Below, piece after piece: positions 9,985-19,060 of a DNA stretch of 64,000 nt (positions within the stretch are counted from its first letter, which is position 1; the number at the start of each line of letters is the position of its first letter). Source of the DNA: Synechococcus sp. NOUM97013 (GTDB taxonomy: Bacteria; Cyanobacteriota; Cyanobacteriia; PCC-6307; Cyanobiaceae). Location of the stretch: contig NZ_CP047941.1 in assembly GCF_014279815.1 (NCBI RefSeq), positions 434,001 through 498,000 of the forward strand. The letters are read 5' to 3'. The notes beneath the pieces were generated by a model. It was not told where the DNA came from and made no database searches. It worked only from the letters and a program-made list of their open reading frames with translations. The position numbers were made by a program, and so were the translations under genes.

Positions 9985-10848
9985 TCAGGAGTCGCGTCCG
10001 CCACGGCTCCGCTTGGACGTCTTGCGACGCTTCCGGAGGACGAACTTGTTGCTCGGCTTGTTGCGCTTGCGGGTCTTCAGACCCAAGGCAGGTTTGCCCC
10101 AGGGGGTCACCGGGCCTGAGCGGCCGATCGGTGCACGACCCTCACCACCACCGTGGGGGTGATCGCAGGGGTTCATCACGCTGCCTCGAACCTGAGGACG
10201 GCGGCCGAGCCAACGACGTCGACCCGCTTTGCCCAGGCTGGTGTTGCGGATCTCTGAGTTGCCGACTTCGCCGAGCGTGGCGTAGCACTCACGACGAACG
10301 AGGCGTACCTCGGTGGAGGGCAGCTTGAGAGCGACGTAATCACCCTCTTTGGCCATCACCTGGGCGCTGGCACCTGCAGTTCGGACCATTTGGCCACCGC
10401 GTCCGGCATAAAGCTCGACGCAATGGACGCTGGAACCGAGGGGCACGGCCGAAAGAGGCATGGCATTGCCAACTTCGATCGGTGCCTCAGGACCAGACAT
10501 AACGGTCTGACCAATCGCTACTCCTGCGGGAGCGAGGATGTAGCGCTTCTCGCCATCGGCATAGAAGAGCAGGGCCAGACGCGCATTGCGATGCGGGTCG
10601 TAATGGATGGCTGCCACCTTGGCGGGCACGCCGTGCTTGTTACGCCGGAAGTCGACGAGGCGGTATTGCCGCTTGTGACCGCCACCGCGATGGCGGCAGG
10701 TGATCACGCCGCGGTTGTTACGTCCTTTGCGGCGGTGCTTGGCCACCACAAGGGATCGTTCCGGCTTGCGGCCGGTGACTTCACTGAAGTCGGTGACCAC
10801 CCGGGTGCGGGTTCCGGGGGTATAGGGGCGGAAGGTACGGATTGCCAT
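9985..10848 (-). CDS. rplB: 50S ribosomal protein L2 (uL2)
   Basis: 23S rRNA-binding protein close to the peptidyl-transferase centre, 287 aa. Conserved parts are [20 protein letters not shown] near the N-terminus and [19 protein letters not shown] near the C-terminus, the L2 signature with its functional His. It is located between rplW and rpsS. Confidence 0.98.
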   Translation of the reverse strand: MAIRTFRPYTPGTRTRVVTDFSEVTGRKPERSLVVAKHRRKGRNNRGVITCRHRGGGHKRQYRLVDFRRNKHGVPAKVAAIHYDPHRNARLALLFYADGEKRYILAPAGVAIGQTVMSGPEAPIEVGNAMPLSAVPLGSSVHCVELYAGRGGQMVRTAGASAQVMAKEGDYVALKLPSTEVRLVRRECYATLGEVGNSEIRNTSLGKAGRRRWLGRRPQVRGSVMNPCDHPHGGGEGRAPIGRSGPVTPWGKPALGLKTRKRNKPSNKFVLRKRRKTSKRSRGGRDS

Positions 10849-10863
10849 GACGTTTCAGACCCC

Positions 10864-11166
10864 TCAGGACTCAGGGAAGAGTTGGATGGAGTTGCCCTCG
10901 GCCAGGCGCACCACCGCCTTCTTCACCTGAGCGCGCTTGCCGGCGAAACGGCCGACCCGGCGACTGCGGCGGGGAGGATTCATGGTGCTGATGCCGATGA
11001 CCTTGACATCGAACAGCTGTTCGACAGCTGCCTTGATGTCAGGTTTGGCGGCCCGAGGGTCCACCTCGAAGGTGTACTGGTTTTGTTCCAGTGCACGGGT
11101 GGCTTTTTCTGTGATCAGAGGCCTGCGGATCACATCCGCGAGGCGTGCGGTGAAGCGCTCAGTCAT
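10864..11166 (-). CDS. rplW: 50S ribosomal protein L23 (uL23)
   Basis: Exit-tunnel protein that docks trigger factor and SRP, 100 aa. It contains [20 protein letters not shown] and the [22 protein letters not shown] region. Its start overlaps the end of rplD by eight bases. Confidence 0.96.
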   Translation of the reverse strand: MTERFTARLADVIRRPLITEKATRALEQNQYTFEVDPRAAKPDIKAAVEQLFDVKVIGISTMNPPRRSRRVGRFAGKRAQVKKAVVRLAEGNSIQLFPES

Positions 11167-11797
11167 CTCCGTAGACCTCCTGGATGGTTGCGAGTGCCTC
11201 TTCGCCCAGCACCAACGCGTTGGCGTGGAGCAGATCGAAGACGTTGAGCTGATCTGCGGCGATCAGCTTCACCTTCTCGAGATTGCGCACGGAGCGACGG
11301 ACTGTCTCAGACGGTGAAGTGAGCACGATCAGCACCTTGGCGTCAGCCGCAATGCCCAAGCGACCCAGCGCATCGAGGACTTCGCGGGTCTTGGGGGCTT
11401 CGAGTGATGCACCGAAATCCTTCACCACGGTGACGTCATCAATGCGAGCCATCAGCGCAGTGCGCAGGGCCAGACGACGCTCCTTGCGATTCATCGCAAG
11501 GTTGTAGGTGCGGGGTTTCGGTCCGAACACGATGCCGCCACCGGGACGCAGGGGGGTGCGGATCGAACCCTGACGGGCGCGACCGGTGCCCTTCTGCTTG
11601 TAGGGCTTACGACCGCCACCGCGCACTTCCGAGCGGGTGAGGGTGCTGGCAGTGCCCTGACGGCTGTGAGCCTGCTGACGCAGCACAGCGCGATGCATCA
11701 GGTCGAGAGCGGTGGATTCCTTGGCCACCTTCAGGTCGAGGGAGGCCTTGCCGGCTTCCTTCCCTTGCCAATCACGAACAACACAATTGGCCATCAC
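11159..11797 (-). CDS. rplD: 50S ribosomal protein L4 (uL4)
   Basis: 23S rRNA-binding protein with an extended loop in the exit tunnel, 212 aa. The basic loop [20 protein letters not shown] is diagnostic. In E. coli L4 is also the autoregulator of the S10 operon; that role is not established in cyanobacteria. The start overlaps the rplC stop as ATGA. Confidence 0.96.
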   Translation of the reverse strand: MMANCVVRDWQGKEAGKASLDLKVAKESTALDLMHRAVLRQQAHSRQGTASTLTRSEVRGGGRKPYKQKGTGRARQGSIRTPLRPGGGIVFGPKPRTYNLAMNRKERRLALRTALMARIDDVTVVKDFGASLEAPKTREVLDALGRLGIAADAKVLIVLTSPSETVRRSVRNLEKVKLIAADQLNVFDLLHANALVLGEEALATIQEVYGDD

Positions 11798-12450
11798 TTA
11801 CCTCCTTTGGCGGGCTTGGCACCCACGCGATTGGCGGGACGGATGTTCAGCAGTGAACCGGGCTTGCCGGGTACGGAGCCTTTGACGACAAGCAGGTTGC
11901 GAGCACTGTCCACTTTGAGGATGGTCAGCGCGCGTGTCGTGGTCTTCTTGCCGCCGTAGCGACCAGCCATCCGCTTGCCGGGGTAGATCCGACCGGGGGT
12001 GGTGCCTGCACCCGTCGAACCGGGTTCGCGGTGATTCTTGGAACCGTGCGTCATCGGGCCACGGCTGAAGCCGTGGCGCTTCTGATAACCAGCGAAACCA
12101 CGGCCCATGGTGTCGCCACTAACGTCAACCTTCTGGCCGGCTTCGAAATCACCAACGGTGATAGCGCCACCCAGCTCGAGACCGCTCAGGTCGTCGACGC
12201 GGTACTCACGCAAATGACGGAGCACCTCATCACCTGACTTGGCGAGGTGACCCTTGGCGGGCTTGTTGACCAGCTTGTCGCGCGTTTCGCCGAAGCCGAT
12301 CTGGACGGCCTCATAGCCGTCAGTTTCTGTTGTCTTGAGTTGGGTGATCCGGCAAGGGCCCGCCTCGATCAAGGTGACCGGGACGGCTTTGCCTTGCTCA
12401 TCGAAGAACTGGGACATACCCAGCTTCTTCCCAAGGATGCCGATGGACAT
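11794..12450 (-). CDS. rplC: 50S ribosomal protein L3 (uL3), first gene of the operon
   Basis: Early-assembly large-subunit protein, 218 aa from the ATG at 12450 ([18 protein letters not shown]). The central [20 protein letters not shown] and [20 protein letters not shown] stretches are conserved. No rpsJ precedes it: cyanobacteria carry rpsJ with tufA elsewhere, so rplC heads this operon. The 397 bases upstream hold no clear gene and probably contain the operon promoter and leader. Confidence 0.96.
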   Translation of the reverse strand: MSIGILGKKLGMSQFFDEQGKAVPVTLIEAGPCRITQLKTTETDGYEAVQIGFGETRDKLVNKPAKGHLAKSGDEVLRHLREYRVDDLSGLELGGAITVGDFEAGQKVDVSGDTMGRGFAGYQKRHGFSRGPMTHGSKNHREPGSTGAGTTPGRIYPGKRMAGRYGGKKTTTRALTILKVDSARNLLVVKGSVPGKPGSLLNIRPANRVGAKPAKGGK

Positions 12451-12847
12451 GGGAGGTAATGACGCCAGCGTGGACAACCCTCATCACTGCGGCTGAACGC
12501 TGCAGAAATGACGGCCTGAGGGCGCTGATCGATTGGACGCAGTCATGACCGAAAACTCAGAACAAATGTGTTCCGCGCATTTCGGATTGGGGCTAGCGAG
12601 CGAATCAGCTGGCTGGGACTTGCCCGATCAGAAGGATCGGTAGTTTCCCGGCAGCGCATCGAACAAGTTCGTTGTGCTGCTCTGGCCTGTGGATCCGGCG
12701 CAATCGCCGGACCTGCTCGTCGTACTGGAGGCCCGGCTAGCGGACGGGCACAGATCGACAGAGCAAACAAAAACACTACACCACAGGGTTCCCCATTCCC
12801 CAGACCACGCTCCAACTGCCAGACTCCTCACCATCTGAATCAAATCC
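12451..12847. other. Intergenic region between divergent rplC and ndhN
   Basis: I find no convincing gene in these 397 bases; the open frames on both strands lack family similarity. Two stem-loops are visible: CCGATC/GATCGG (12624-12640, 5-base loop) and TCCGGCG/CGCCGGA (12694-12711, CAAT loop). Neither is followed by a T-run. They may lie in the 5' leader of the ribosomal operon mRNA, but I cannot place promoters with confidence. Confidence 0.5.
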
Positions 12848-13309
12848 ATGCCGTTGCTGCTTTCAGGTCGGGGCTTCCGCCGTGAACTGGAGTCGGCTGG
12901 AGTGATGGCGGTGCATGCCCCTCTTGAGGGCGGTGCTGAGACGCGACTGCTGCGACGCCTGCGCGCCGCCGGGTATCGCACGCAGATCACCTCCGCGCGA
13001 GGCCTGGGTGATCCTGAAGTCTTTTTGTTCCAGAAACACGGGATCCGACCGCCACACCTTGGCCACCAGAGCGTTGGTCGTGGTGCCGCTGTTGGTGAGG
13101 TGCAGGAAGTGATGCCTCAGCTCGGAGAAGCATTGCTTGGCGACAAGCCCGTTGTCCTTTGGTTGCTGGAGGGTCAGGTGCTTTCGCGCTCGGAGCTTTT
13201 GTCGCTGTGCGATCTCTGTCGCCGTGAGCCACGTTTGAAGATTGTGGTGGAGATGGGTGGAGCCAGAAGTCTGCGTTGGCAACCCTTAAGCCAGCTTCTT
13301 GGGGTCTGA
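12848..13309 (+). CDS. ndhN: NAD(P)H-quinone oxidoreductase subunit N
   Basis: Cyanobacterial and plastid-specific subunit of the NDH-1 complex, located in the peripheral arm on the cytosolic side of thylakoids, which takes part in respiration and cyclic electron flow. 153 aa, the family length. It begins [20 protein letters not shown], and [17 protein letters not shown] is characteristic. It is the first gene of a plus-strand group; the likely ldpA start follows 11 bases after its stop. Confidence 0.93.
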   Translation: MPLLLSGRGFRRELESAGVMAVHAPLEGGAETRLLRRLRAAGYRTQITSARGLGDPEVFLFQKHGIRPPHLGHQSVGRGAAVGEVQEVMPQLGEALLGDKPVVLWLLEGQVLSRSELLSLCDLCRREPRLKIVVEMGGARSLRWQPLSQLLGV

Positions 13310-13320
13310 CTTCCACAGCG

Positions 13321-14385
13321 TTGACAACCAGCGCTCCACGCCTTTCCGGTGACGACGCCCTTGCACAGGGGCGTTGGGTCAAGCTGATTTGCGGTGCCAG
13401 TAACCAGGACCTGGCATCTATTGCCGACCTCTGCGCTCTCTACGCCGTTGCCGGCGTCCATTGTGTTGATGTGGCGGCCGATCTCGCGGTCGTGCGAGCG
13501 GCGCGCCTGGGGCTCCAATGGGCTTTTGAACACACGGGCCAGCGTCCATGGCTGATGGTCAGTGTCAGCGATGGTGCTGATGCGCATTTCCGCAAAGCTG
13601 CGTTTGATCCCACTCTCTGTCCATCGGATTGCCCGAGACCCTGCGAGGCGGTTTGTCCTGCGGAGGCCATCGATGCGGAGGCGGGAGTGGTTCGGGATCG
13701 TTGCTATGGCTGCGGGCGCTGTCTACCCGCCTGCCCGCTTGGGCTGATCGCAGCATCGGATCATCGCGTCGGTCTTCAGGACCTTGGCCCCGTGCTGGAG
13801 CAGTTGCGTCCGGATGCTCTTGAGATTCACACCGCTCCCGGACGTCTGGATGATTTTCAACGCATGGTGGATCAAGTTGTCGCTGCTGCGATTCCGTTGC
13901 GGCGGCTTGCCGTGAGCTGTGGGCTCGAGGGGCATGGCTTGAATCCCGAGGGTCTGATCCGTGAGCTTTGGGGCCGCCATCAGGTGCTGCGCCGTTTGGC
14001 TTTGAAGCCCCTCTGGCAGCTGGATGGGCGCCCGATGAGCGGTGATGTGGGCCTCGGGACGGCGAGGGCTGCGCTGCGGCTTTGGCAGCAGGTGCGCACC
14101 AGCGCGCCGCCGGGGCCTCTGCAATTAGCAGGAGGAACGAATGCGGCCACACTTGACCTGCTCGATGGTCTCGGCATCCCACGCAGCCAAGGTCCTGCCG
14201 GTGTTGCCTTCGGTGGCAGGGCACGTGCACTGGTGCAGCCTCTTCTGCAGGAGGCTGAAGCGCGTCAATGCAGTCTCCGCGACTGGCCTGAGGGATGGTC
14301 TCAGGCTCTCGAGCTGGCACGCAGCTTGGTGGATCCATGGCTGGCCCGTGGCCTGACACCCCAGCAGCAGCCTGAGTCCTGCTAG
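13321..14385 (+). CDS. ldpA: Light-dependent period protein LdpA (iron-sulfur, clock input)
   Basis: Family of LdpA, which in Synechococcus elongatus carries Fe-S clusters and adjusts circadian period to light and redox state. About 354 aa from a TTG at 13321, where the conserved part begins shortly after ([16 protein letters not shown]). An earlier TTG at 13276 would overlap ndhN by 34 bases. A ferredoxin-like cysteine array is visible: [14 protein letters not shown], then [14 protein letters not shown]. The close coupling to ndhN, another electron-transport gene, fits a redox-sensing role. The start codon is uncertain. Confidence 0.9.
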   Translation: MTTSAPRLSGDDALAQGRWVKLICGASNQDLASIADLCALYAVAGVHCVDVAADLAVVRAARLGLQWAFEHTGQRPWLMVSVSDGADAHFRKAAFDPTLCPSDCPRPCEAVCPAEAIDAEAGVVRDRCYGCGRCLPACPLGLIAASDHRVGLQDLGPVLEQLRPDALEIHTAPGRLDDFQRMVDQVVAAAIPLRRLAVSCGLEGHGLNPEGLIRELWGRHQVLRRLALKPLWQLDGRPMSGDVGLGTARAALRLWQQVRTSAPPGPLQLAGGTNAATLDLLDGLGIPRSQGPAGVAFGGRARALVQPLLQEAEARQCSLRDWPEGWSQALELARSLVDPWLARGLTPQQQPESC

Positions 14386-14423
14386 AAGGCGGAGATGGTC
14401 CGATCTGCCATGGGCCTTCGACC

Positions 14424-16106
14424 ATGAGCACCGAGCGAATTACCGATGACCTGCAGCGCCTGTTGGCGCTCTTGCCAGCCTTGGTTCAGGACGCGCTGGA
14501 ACCCGATGACCGGCGTGATCAGCTCCTCGAGGTGGTCCTGGATCTGGGCCGGGTGCCTGAGGCGCGTTATCCGGGACGTTCCATTGCGCTGGGCAGTCGT
14601 TGTCTTGAACGTCAGGATCTGCAGGAGGTGGTGAACCGTCTCGGTCAGTTTGGTGCTGATAACCGGGCCGGCATCGAGAGGACCCTGCACCGCATCAGCG
14701 CGATTCGCAATCGCCGTGGAGAGGTGATTGGCCTCACTTGCAGGGTTGGCCGTGCTGTGTTCGGCACCGTTGCCATGGTTCGTGATCTGTTGGACACCGG
14801 ACGCTCGCTGTTGCTGATGGGCCGCCCGGGTGTGGGCAAGACCACGGCATTGCGCGAAATTGCCAGGGTGCTTGCGGATGACCTGCAGAAACGCGTGGTA
14901 GTGATCGACACAAGCAATGAGATCGCTGGCGATGGTGATATTCCGCACCCAGCCATCGGTCGTGCACGTCGGATGCAGGTGGCCAGGCCGGAGCTTCAAC
15001 ACCAGGTGATGATCGAAGCGGTGGAAAACCACATGCCTGAGGTCATCGTCATCGATGAAATCGGCACGGAACTGGAAGCCCAGGCGGCTCGCACCATTGC
15101 CGAGCGTGGCGTGATGCTGGTGGCCACAGCTCATGGCAACGCCCTTGCCAATTTGATCAAGAACCCCACGCTCTGTGATTTGGTTGGGGGCATTGAGTCC
15201 GTCACGCTCGGTGATGAGGAGGCCAGGCGCCGCCGCACCCAGAAGACCGTGCTTGAGAGGGCCGCAGAGCCGACTTTCCCGCTGGCGGTGGAGATGCACA
15301 CCCGTGACCGCTGGGCTGTGCATGAGGACGTGGGACGCACGGTGGATTTGCTGTTGCGTGGCCAGAACCCCAGGCCTCAGCAGCGTGAACTCCTCGAGGA
15401 CGGCCAGGTGCGTCTGGTGATGTCTGAGCCGTCGGAGCTCCGGCCACCGCAGCGTCGTCCTGCTCTTGCCGTGGTTCCAATGCCCGATCCAAGGCAAGGA
15501 CGCACCAGCTCCCGCCGCGCCGGCGACACGCCTTCAACTGATGCTGAAACTCATCCAGTGGATGGCGACGCCGTCGCGACTCAGTCTCCGTCCACGACGG
15601 TCGCCGACCTGCAGGTGCTCTGCTGTGGGCTCAGTCGTCAGCGCCTCGAGGAAGCCGTGCGCTGCCATCGATGGCCTGTGCAGGCGGTGGACGATCTGGC
15701 CGATGCCGATGTCCTTCTGAGCGTCCGACAGGGGCTCGGTCGTCAGCCCGCCTTGCGTCGTCAGGCCCGAGAGGCTGGTGTGCCGATCTTGGTGATCAAG
15801 TCGGACTCGCTGGCCCAGGTGGAACGGGCTCTGGAACGTCTGCTCAGTCGCCGGCGCAGCGCCAGTTCGGATCAAGACCCTGCATCCACATCTGCCTCCC
15901 CGGATCGCGGAGATGCTCTGGCTGCGCTTGAAGAATGCCGACTGGCGGTTGAGCAGATTGTGATGCCGGAGGGGCGGCCTGTGGAGTTGCTCCCACGCAG
16001 CGAAGCCGTGTTGCAGATGCAGGCAGACCTTGTGTCTCGCTACAGCCTGAGCAGTGATGTTTATGGCCCCTCTGATCAGCGCAGACTCAGAGTTTTCCCC
16101 CCCTGA
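14424..16106 (+). CDS. SpoIIIAA-like AAA ATPase with C-terminal R3H domain (Ycf45 family)
   Basis: 560 aa. An N-terminal helical part is followed by a RecA/AAA-type ATPase core resembling SpoIIIAA and plastid Ycf45: Walker [11 protein letters not shown] near residue 134 and Walker [17 protein letters not shown] near residue 210. A variable linker of about 100 residues follows, then a C-terminal segment resembling an R3H nucleic-acid-binding domain. The family is conserved in cyanobacteria and red-algal plastids but its role is unknown; binding of RNA or ssDNA is inferred from R3H. It starts 38 bases after ldpA and is followed by tRNA-Gln. Confidence 0.85.
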   Translation: MSTERITDDLQRLLALLPALVQDALEPDDRRDQLLEVVLDLGRVPEARYPGRSIALGSRCLERQDLQEVVNRLGQFGADNRAGIERTLHRISAIRNRRGEVIGLTCRVGRAVFGTVAMVRDLLDTGRSLLLMGRPGVGKTTALREIARVLADDLQKRVVVIDTSNEIAGDGDIPHPAIGRARRMQVARPELQHQVMIEAVENHMPEVIVIDEIGTELEAQAARTIAERGVMLVATAHGNALANLIKNPTLCDLVGGIESVTLGDEEARRRRTQKTVLERAAEPTFPLAVEMHTRDRWAVHEDVGRTVDLLLRGQNPRPQQRELLEDGQVRLVMSEPSELRPPQRRPALAVVPMPDPRQGRTSSRRAGDTPSTDAETHPVDGDAVATQSPSTTVADLQVLCCGLSRQRLEEAVRCHRWPVQAVDDLADADVLLSVRQGLGRQPALRRQAREAGVPILVIKSDSLAQVERALERLLSRRRSASSDQDPASTSASPDRGDALAALEECRLAVEQIVMPEGRPVELLPRSEAVLQMQADLVSRYSLSSDVYGPSDQRRLRVFPP

Positions 16107-16211
16107 CTCTTACCTTGCTGGTCCCAGTGGATTGACGAAGGTCACTCTGCTGTGGGTAACTATTTGAACGCCGGTGCTGCACTCCATTGGGAGTCGCAAA
16201 TCTGGATTCAA

Positions 16212-16283
16212 TGGGCCGTCGCCAAGTGGTAAGGCAGCGGGTTTTGGTCCCGCCATTCCTAGGTTCGAATCCTAGCGGCCCAG
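16212..16283 (+). tRNA. tRNA-Gln (UUG anticodon)
   Basis: 72-nt cloverleaf. The acceptor stem TGGGCCG pairs with CGGCCCA (16276-16282), with discriminator G at 16283. The anticodon loop reads TTTTGGT in stem GCGGG/CCCGC, giving anticodon TTG. The T-arm has GGTTCGAATCC. No CCA is encoded. A six-T run follows immediately. It lies between the R3H ATPase gene and the HAD phosphatase gene. Confidence 0.97.
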
Positions 16284-16299
16284 TTTTTTCTCAATCAAG

Positions 16300-17064
16300 G
16301 TGCCCGCTGCCGATCTCCTGGTCTTCGATTTCGACGGGGTGATCGTGAATGGCATGCAGGAATACTGGTGGAGTGCCAGGCGTGCGTTGTTGAGGCTGCA
16401 ACCCCAGTCCTCACTCCAGGAGAGCGTTCCTGAAGCGTTCTGCCAGCTCAGGCCCTGGATCCATCACGGCTGGGAGATGGTGCTGATGGCTGCACTGCTG
16501 TCAGAAGCGGATGGGCCTCTCCAGCAACGCGGTGTGATGACGTTCGTCGGTGACTACGACCGACAGTGCAAGGCCGCACTCGCGCGTTTCGGTTGGGAGC
16601 CGTCATTGCTGCAGGCGACCCTTGAAGCGGTGCGCGCCGATGCGGTGGAGGCTGATCGCGACGGCTGGCTGGCTTTGCATCAGCCTTATCCCGATGTCCC
16701 CGATCGTTTGAAGGCTCTGGCTGAAGAGGGCATCGCCTGGTCTGTGCTCACCACCAAGGGAAAGGCTTTCACCGCGGAGCTGCTGGCCGCGATGGGGCTC
16801 GTGCCCGCCCGTCTCGATGGTCATGAGTCGGGCCCGAAGCCGGAGGTGCTGTTGCGCTTGGCCGAGCAGTGGCATCTGCGCGGCTTCGTTGAAGATCGTC
16901 GCCCCACCCTTGAGAGCGTGCGTGCCACTGCAGGCCTGGCTGAGCTTCCGTGCTGGCTTGTCAGCTGGGGTTATCTGCAGCCCGCGGACTCTCAACAGCT
17001 TCCCAGCGGCATTCGCCTGCTGAGTCGAGATCGCTTCGTTTCCCCCTTGGCGGAGTGGCCCTGA
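16300..17064 (+). CDS. HAD-superfamily phosphatase
   Basis: 254 aa from a GTG at 16300, just upstream of the first catalytic strand. HAD motif I is FDFDGVI (nucleophile and acid/base Asp), motif II is the SVLTTKGKAF region, motif III the GPKPEVL lysine. The helical cap insertion between motifs I and II suggests a small-molecule phosphatase of the phosphoglycolate-phosphatase-like group. The substrate cannot be told from sequence. It lies between tRNA-Gln and recA. Confidence 0.85.
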   Translation: MPAADLLVFDFDGVIVNGMQEYWWSARRALLRLQPQSSLQESVPEAFCQLRPWIHHGWEMVLMAALLSEADGPLQQRGVMTFVGDYDRQCKAALARFGWEPSLLQATLEAVRADAVEADRDGWLALHQPYPDVPDRLKALAEEGIAWSVLTTKGKAFTAELLAAMGLVPARLDGHESGPKPEVLLRLAEQWHLRGFVEDRRPTLESVRATAGLAELPCWLVSWGYLQPADSQQLPSGIRLLSRDRFVSPLAEWP

Positions 17065-17072
17065 TTCGATAA

Positions 17073-17086
17073 CGTACATCTGTACT
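17073..17086 (+). promoter_or_regulatory. LexA-type SOS box upstream of recA
   Basis: The bases CGTACATCTGTACT contain the perfect inverted repeat GTACA-TC-TGTAC (17074-17085). They match the cyanobacterial LexA consensus RGTACNNNDGTWCB at every position except the first (C instead of a purine). The site lies 131 bases before the recA start. LexA control of recA is therefore likely, though LexA function differs among cyanobacteria. Confidence 0.75.
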
Positions 17087-17216
17087 ACGTGAGACGGATG
17101 GCCTGAGTCGGGGCACTGGATGGTTTGTCCGGTCTCTGATCTCACCGCGACGTCGGTTTCACCGCCGTCCCGATCAGCTGCTTGCGGCGTCCTTCTGCTC
17201 TTTAACTGTCTAAGCC

Positions 17217-18356
17217 ATGCCAGCCGACGTGAAAGCCTCCCAGTCCTCCGGCGGAGATGTCCGCCCAGGTGAGCGCGATAAAGCGCTCAACCTCGTGCTC
17301 GGTCAGATCGAGCGCAACTTCGGCAAGGGCTCAATCATGCGCCTTGGAGATGCCTCCAGGATGCGGGTTGAAACAATCTCCACCGGTGCTCTCACCCTCG
17401 ATCTTGCCTTGGGTGGCGGGTATCCCAAGGGGCGTGTGGTCGAGGTCTATGGCCCAGAGAGCTCCGGTAAAACGACGCTCACCCTCCATGCCATCGCTGA
17501 GGTGCAGCGCAGGGGCGGTGTTGCGGCCTTCGTCGACGCCGAGCATGCGCTCGATCCGGTGTATGCAGCGTCGCTTGGCGTTGATATCGAAAATCTGCTG
17601 GTCTCGCAGCCTGACACTGGCGAGATGGCCCTGGAGATCGTCGACCAGCTTGTGCGTTCTGCTGCCGTCGACATCGTGGTGGTCGACTCGGTTGCGGCGC
17701 TCACGCCCCGGGCCGAGATTGAAGGAGAAATGGGTGATCTGGCGGTGGGCAGTCAGGCCCGCTTGATGAGCCAGGCGATGCGCAAGATCACCGGCAACAT
17801 CGGTAAATCCGGTTGCACCGTGATCTTCCTCAACCAGTTGCGCCTGAAGATTGGCGTGACCTATGGCAACCCTGAAACCACCACCGGTGGTAACGCGCTC
17901 AAGTTCTACGCCTCGGTGCGTCTTGATATTCGTCGCATTCAGACGCTCAAGCGAGGAACCGAGGAGTACGGCATCCGGGCCAAGGTCAAAGTGGCCAAAA
18001 ACAAGGTTGCCCCTCCGTTCCGCATCGCAGAGTTCGACATTCTCTTTGGGCGGGGGATCAGCACGCTCGGCTGTCTGCTCGACCTCGCTGAAGAAACCGG
18101 TGTCGTCACCCGTAAAGGTGCCTGGTACAGCTACGAGGGCGACAACATCGGGCAGGGTCGTGACAACACGATCGGCTGGCTGGAGCAGAACCCTGAGGCC
18201 AAGGAGGCCATTGAAGTGCTGGTGCGTCAGAAGCTGACGGAAGGATCGGAAGTCACCTCCAATTCCATGCGACCTCTCGCTGCAGCTGCGCGCTCCGCAG
18301 CTTCAAAGACTGCCGGCAAGTCAGAAGCGGCTGCGTCAGCGAAGGGTGCCGCCTGA
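17217..18356 (+). CDS. recA: Recombinase RecA
   Basis: Strand-exchange protein and LexA co-protease. 379 aa. Walker A is [29 protein letters not shown] and the GRGISTLG region of the core are present. The Ala/Ser-rich C-terminal tail is typical of marine Synechococcus proteins. A LexA-like box lies upstream. The stop codon abuts the end of the convergent DUF1815 gene with no spacer. Confidence 0.98.
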   Translation: MPADVKASQSSGGDVRPGERDKALNLVLGQIERNFGKGSIMRLGDASRMRVETISTGALTLDLALGGGYPKGRVVEVYGPESSGKTTLTLHAIAEVQRRGGVAAFVDAEHALDPVYAASLGVDIENLLVSQPDTGEMALEIVDQLVRSAAVDIVVVDSVAALTPRAEIEGEMGDLAVGSQARLMSQAMRKITGNIGKSGCTVIFLNQLRLKIGVTYGNPETTTGGNALKFYASVRLDIRRIQTLKRGTEEYGIRAKVKVAKNKVAPPFRIAEFDILFGRGISTLGCLLDLAEETGVVTRKGAWYSYEGDNIGQGRDNTIGWLEQNPEAKEAIEVLVRQKLTEGSEVTSNSMRPLAAAARSAASKTAGKSEAAASAKGAA

Positions 18357-18707
18357 TCACCCTTGAAGGGTCTGAGGGGAGCCGCTTTCTTGGCGGCTTC
18401 CCTGCAGATTGCTGGCGATGCGTTGTAGTTCCTGAATGGCTTCTGCGCCTTCGAATTTCACCAGCTCGCGTCCATTGCGAGATTCAACCCAGCTGATGCC
18501 GAAATCAGACACCAGGAATCGCACCATGTGTTGGTCGCCGATCTCGGCCATGAAGGATGCGCCGCTGCCATTGCGACCTTCGCCATCGTCACAGACGTAG
18601 CACGTTGCTGTGATTCCTTCTTTCTTCAGGCTGGATGCCAGAGCCTGCAAGCTCATCACCAGGTCTTGAACAACCGATCGGTATTGCTCGGAAAGACGGA
18701 GAAACAC
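18357..18707 (-). CDS. DUF1815 family protein
   Basis: 116 aa from a GTG at 18707. It resembles the DUF1815 family, a cyanobacteria-specific group of unknown function: MFLRLSEQYRSVVQDLVMSL at the N-terminus and FLVSDFGISWVESRNGRELV in the middle. There is no signal peptide or membrane segment, so it is probably cytosolic. It is convergent with recA, ending on the base after recA stops. Confidence 0.8.
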   Translation of the reverse strand: MFLRLSEQYRSVVQDLVMSLQALASSLKKEGITATCYVCDDGEGRNGSGASFMAEIGDQHMVRFLVSDFGISWVESRNGRELVKFEGAEAIQELQRIASNLQGSRQESGSPQTLQG

Positions 18708-18781
18708 GGAAAGCGACCCCCAGAGTGAATCAATTCTAAAGGTTTTCTTCTGATTTCAGTGTTCAGTGTTGACCGGCCGGT

Positions 18782-19021
18782 TCAGGGCATGTCCGCCAGG
18801 GTCCACCAGCCGGCAGCAGGGCCGATGAAGCGCACCACGACCCAGAGCACCACCAGTGCGCCAATGCCGATCCAGGCGCCTCGTGTGGTGATGTCAACGA
18901 ACTGAGCGCCCTGGGCACGGGTGAGGGGTAGCCAGGCGATGAAACGTTCGGCCTCTTTCGGGTCTGGTTTGCGTTGCCGGGGGGGCAGTCCCTGGCTGGC
19001 ACGACGGCGGGCTTCACCCAT
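18782..19021 (-). CDS. DUF2839 single-span membrane protein
   Basis: 79 aa from the second ATG (19021), giving MGEARRRASQGLPPRQRK. A basic N-terminus, a PLTRAQGAQFVDITTRGAWIG stretch and one transmembrane helix (IGALVVLWVVVRFIGPAAGW) match the cyanobacterial DUF2839 family. The function is unknown. It may be membrane-anchored with the N-terminus in the cytosol. It lies just downstream of the helicase-like gene on the same strand. Confidence 0.75.
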   Translation of the reverse strand: MGEARRRASQGLPPRQRKPDPKEAERFIAWLPLTRAQGAQFVDITTRGAWIGIGALVVLWVVVRFIGPAAGWWTLADMP

Positions 19022-19060
19022 CACACGAGATTCATCTCGACGGCAGCCTAGAAGTGATGC

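Noticed and set aside
12543-12815. 90-codon minus-strand frame in the rplC-ndhN interval
   Set aside because: Arg/Pro/Ser-rich without a ribosome-binding site or recognisable family; overlapping frames in other phases look equally good.
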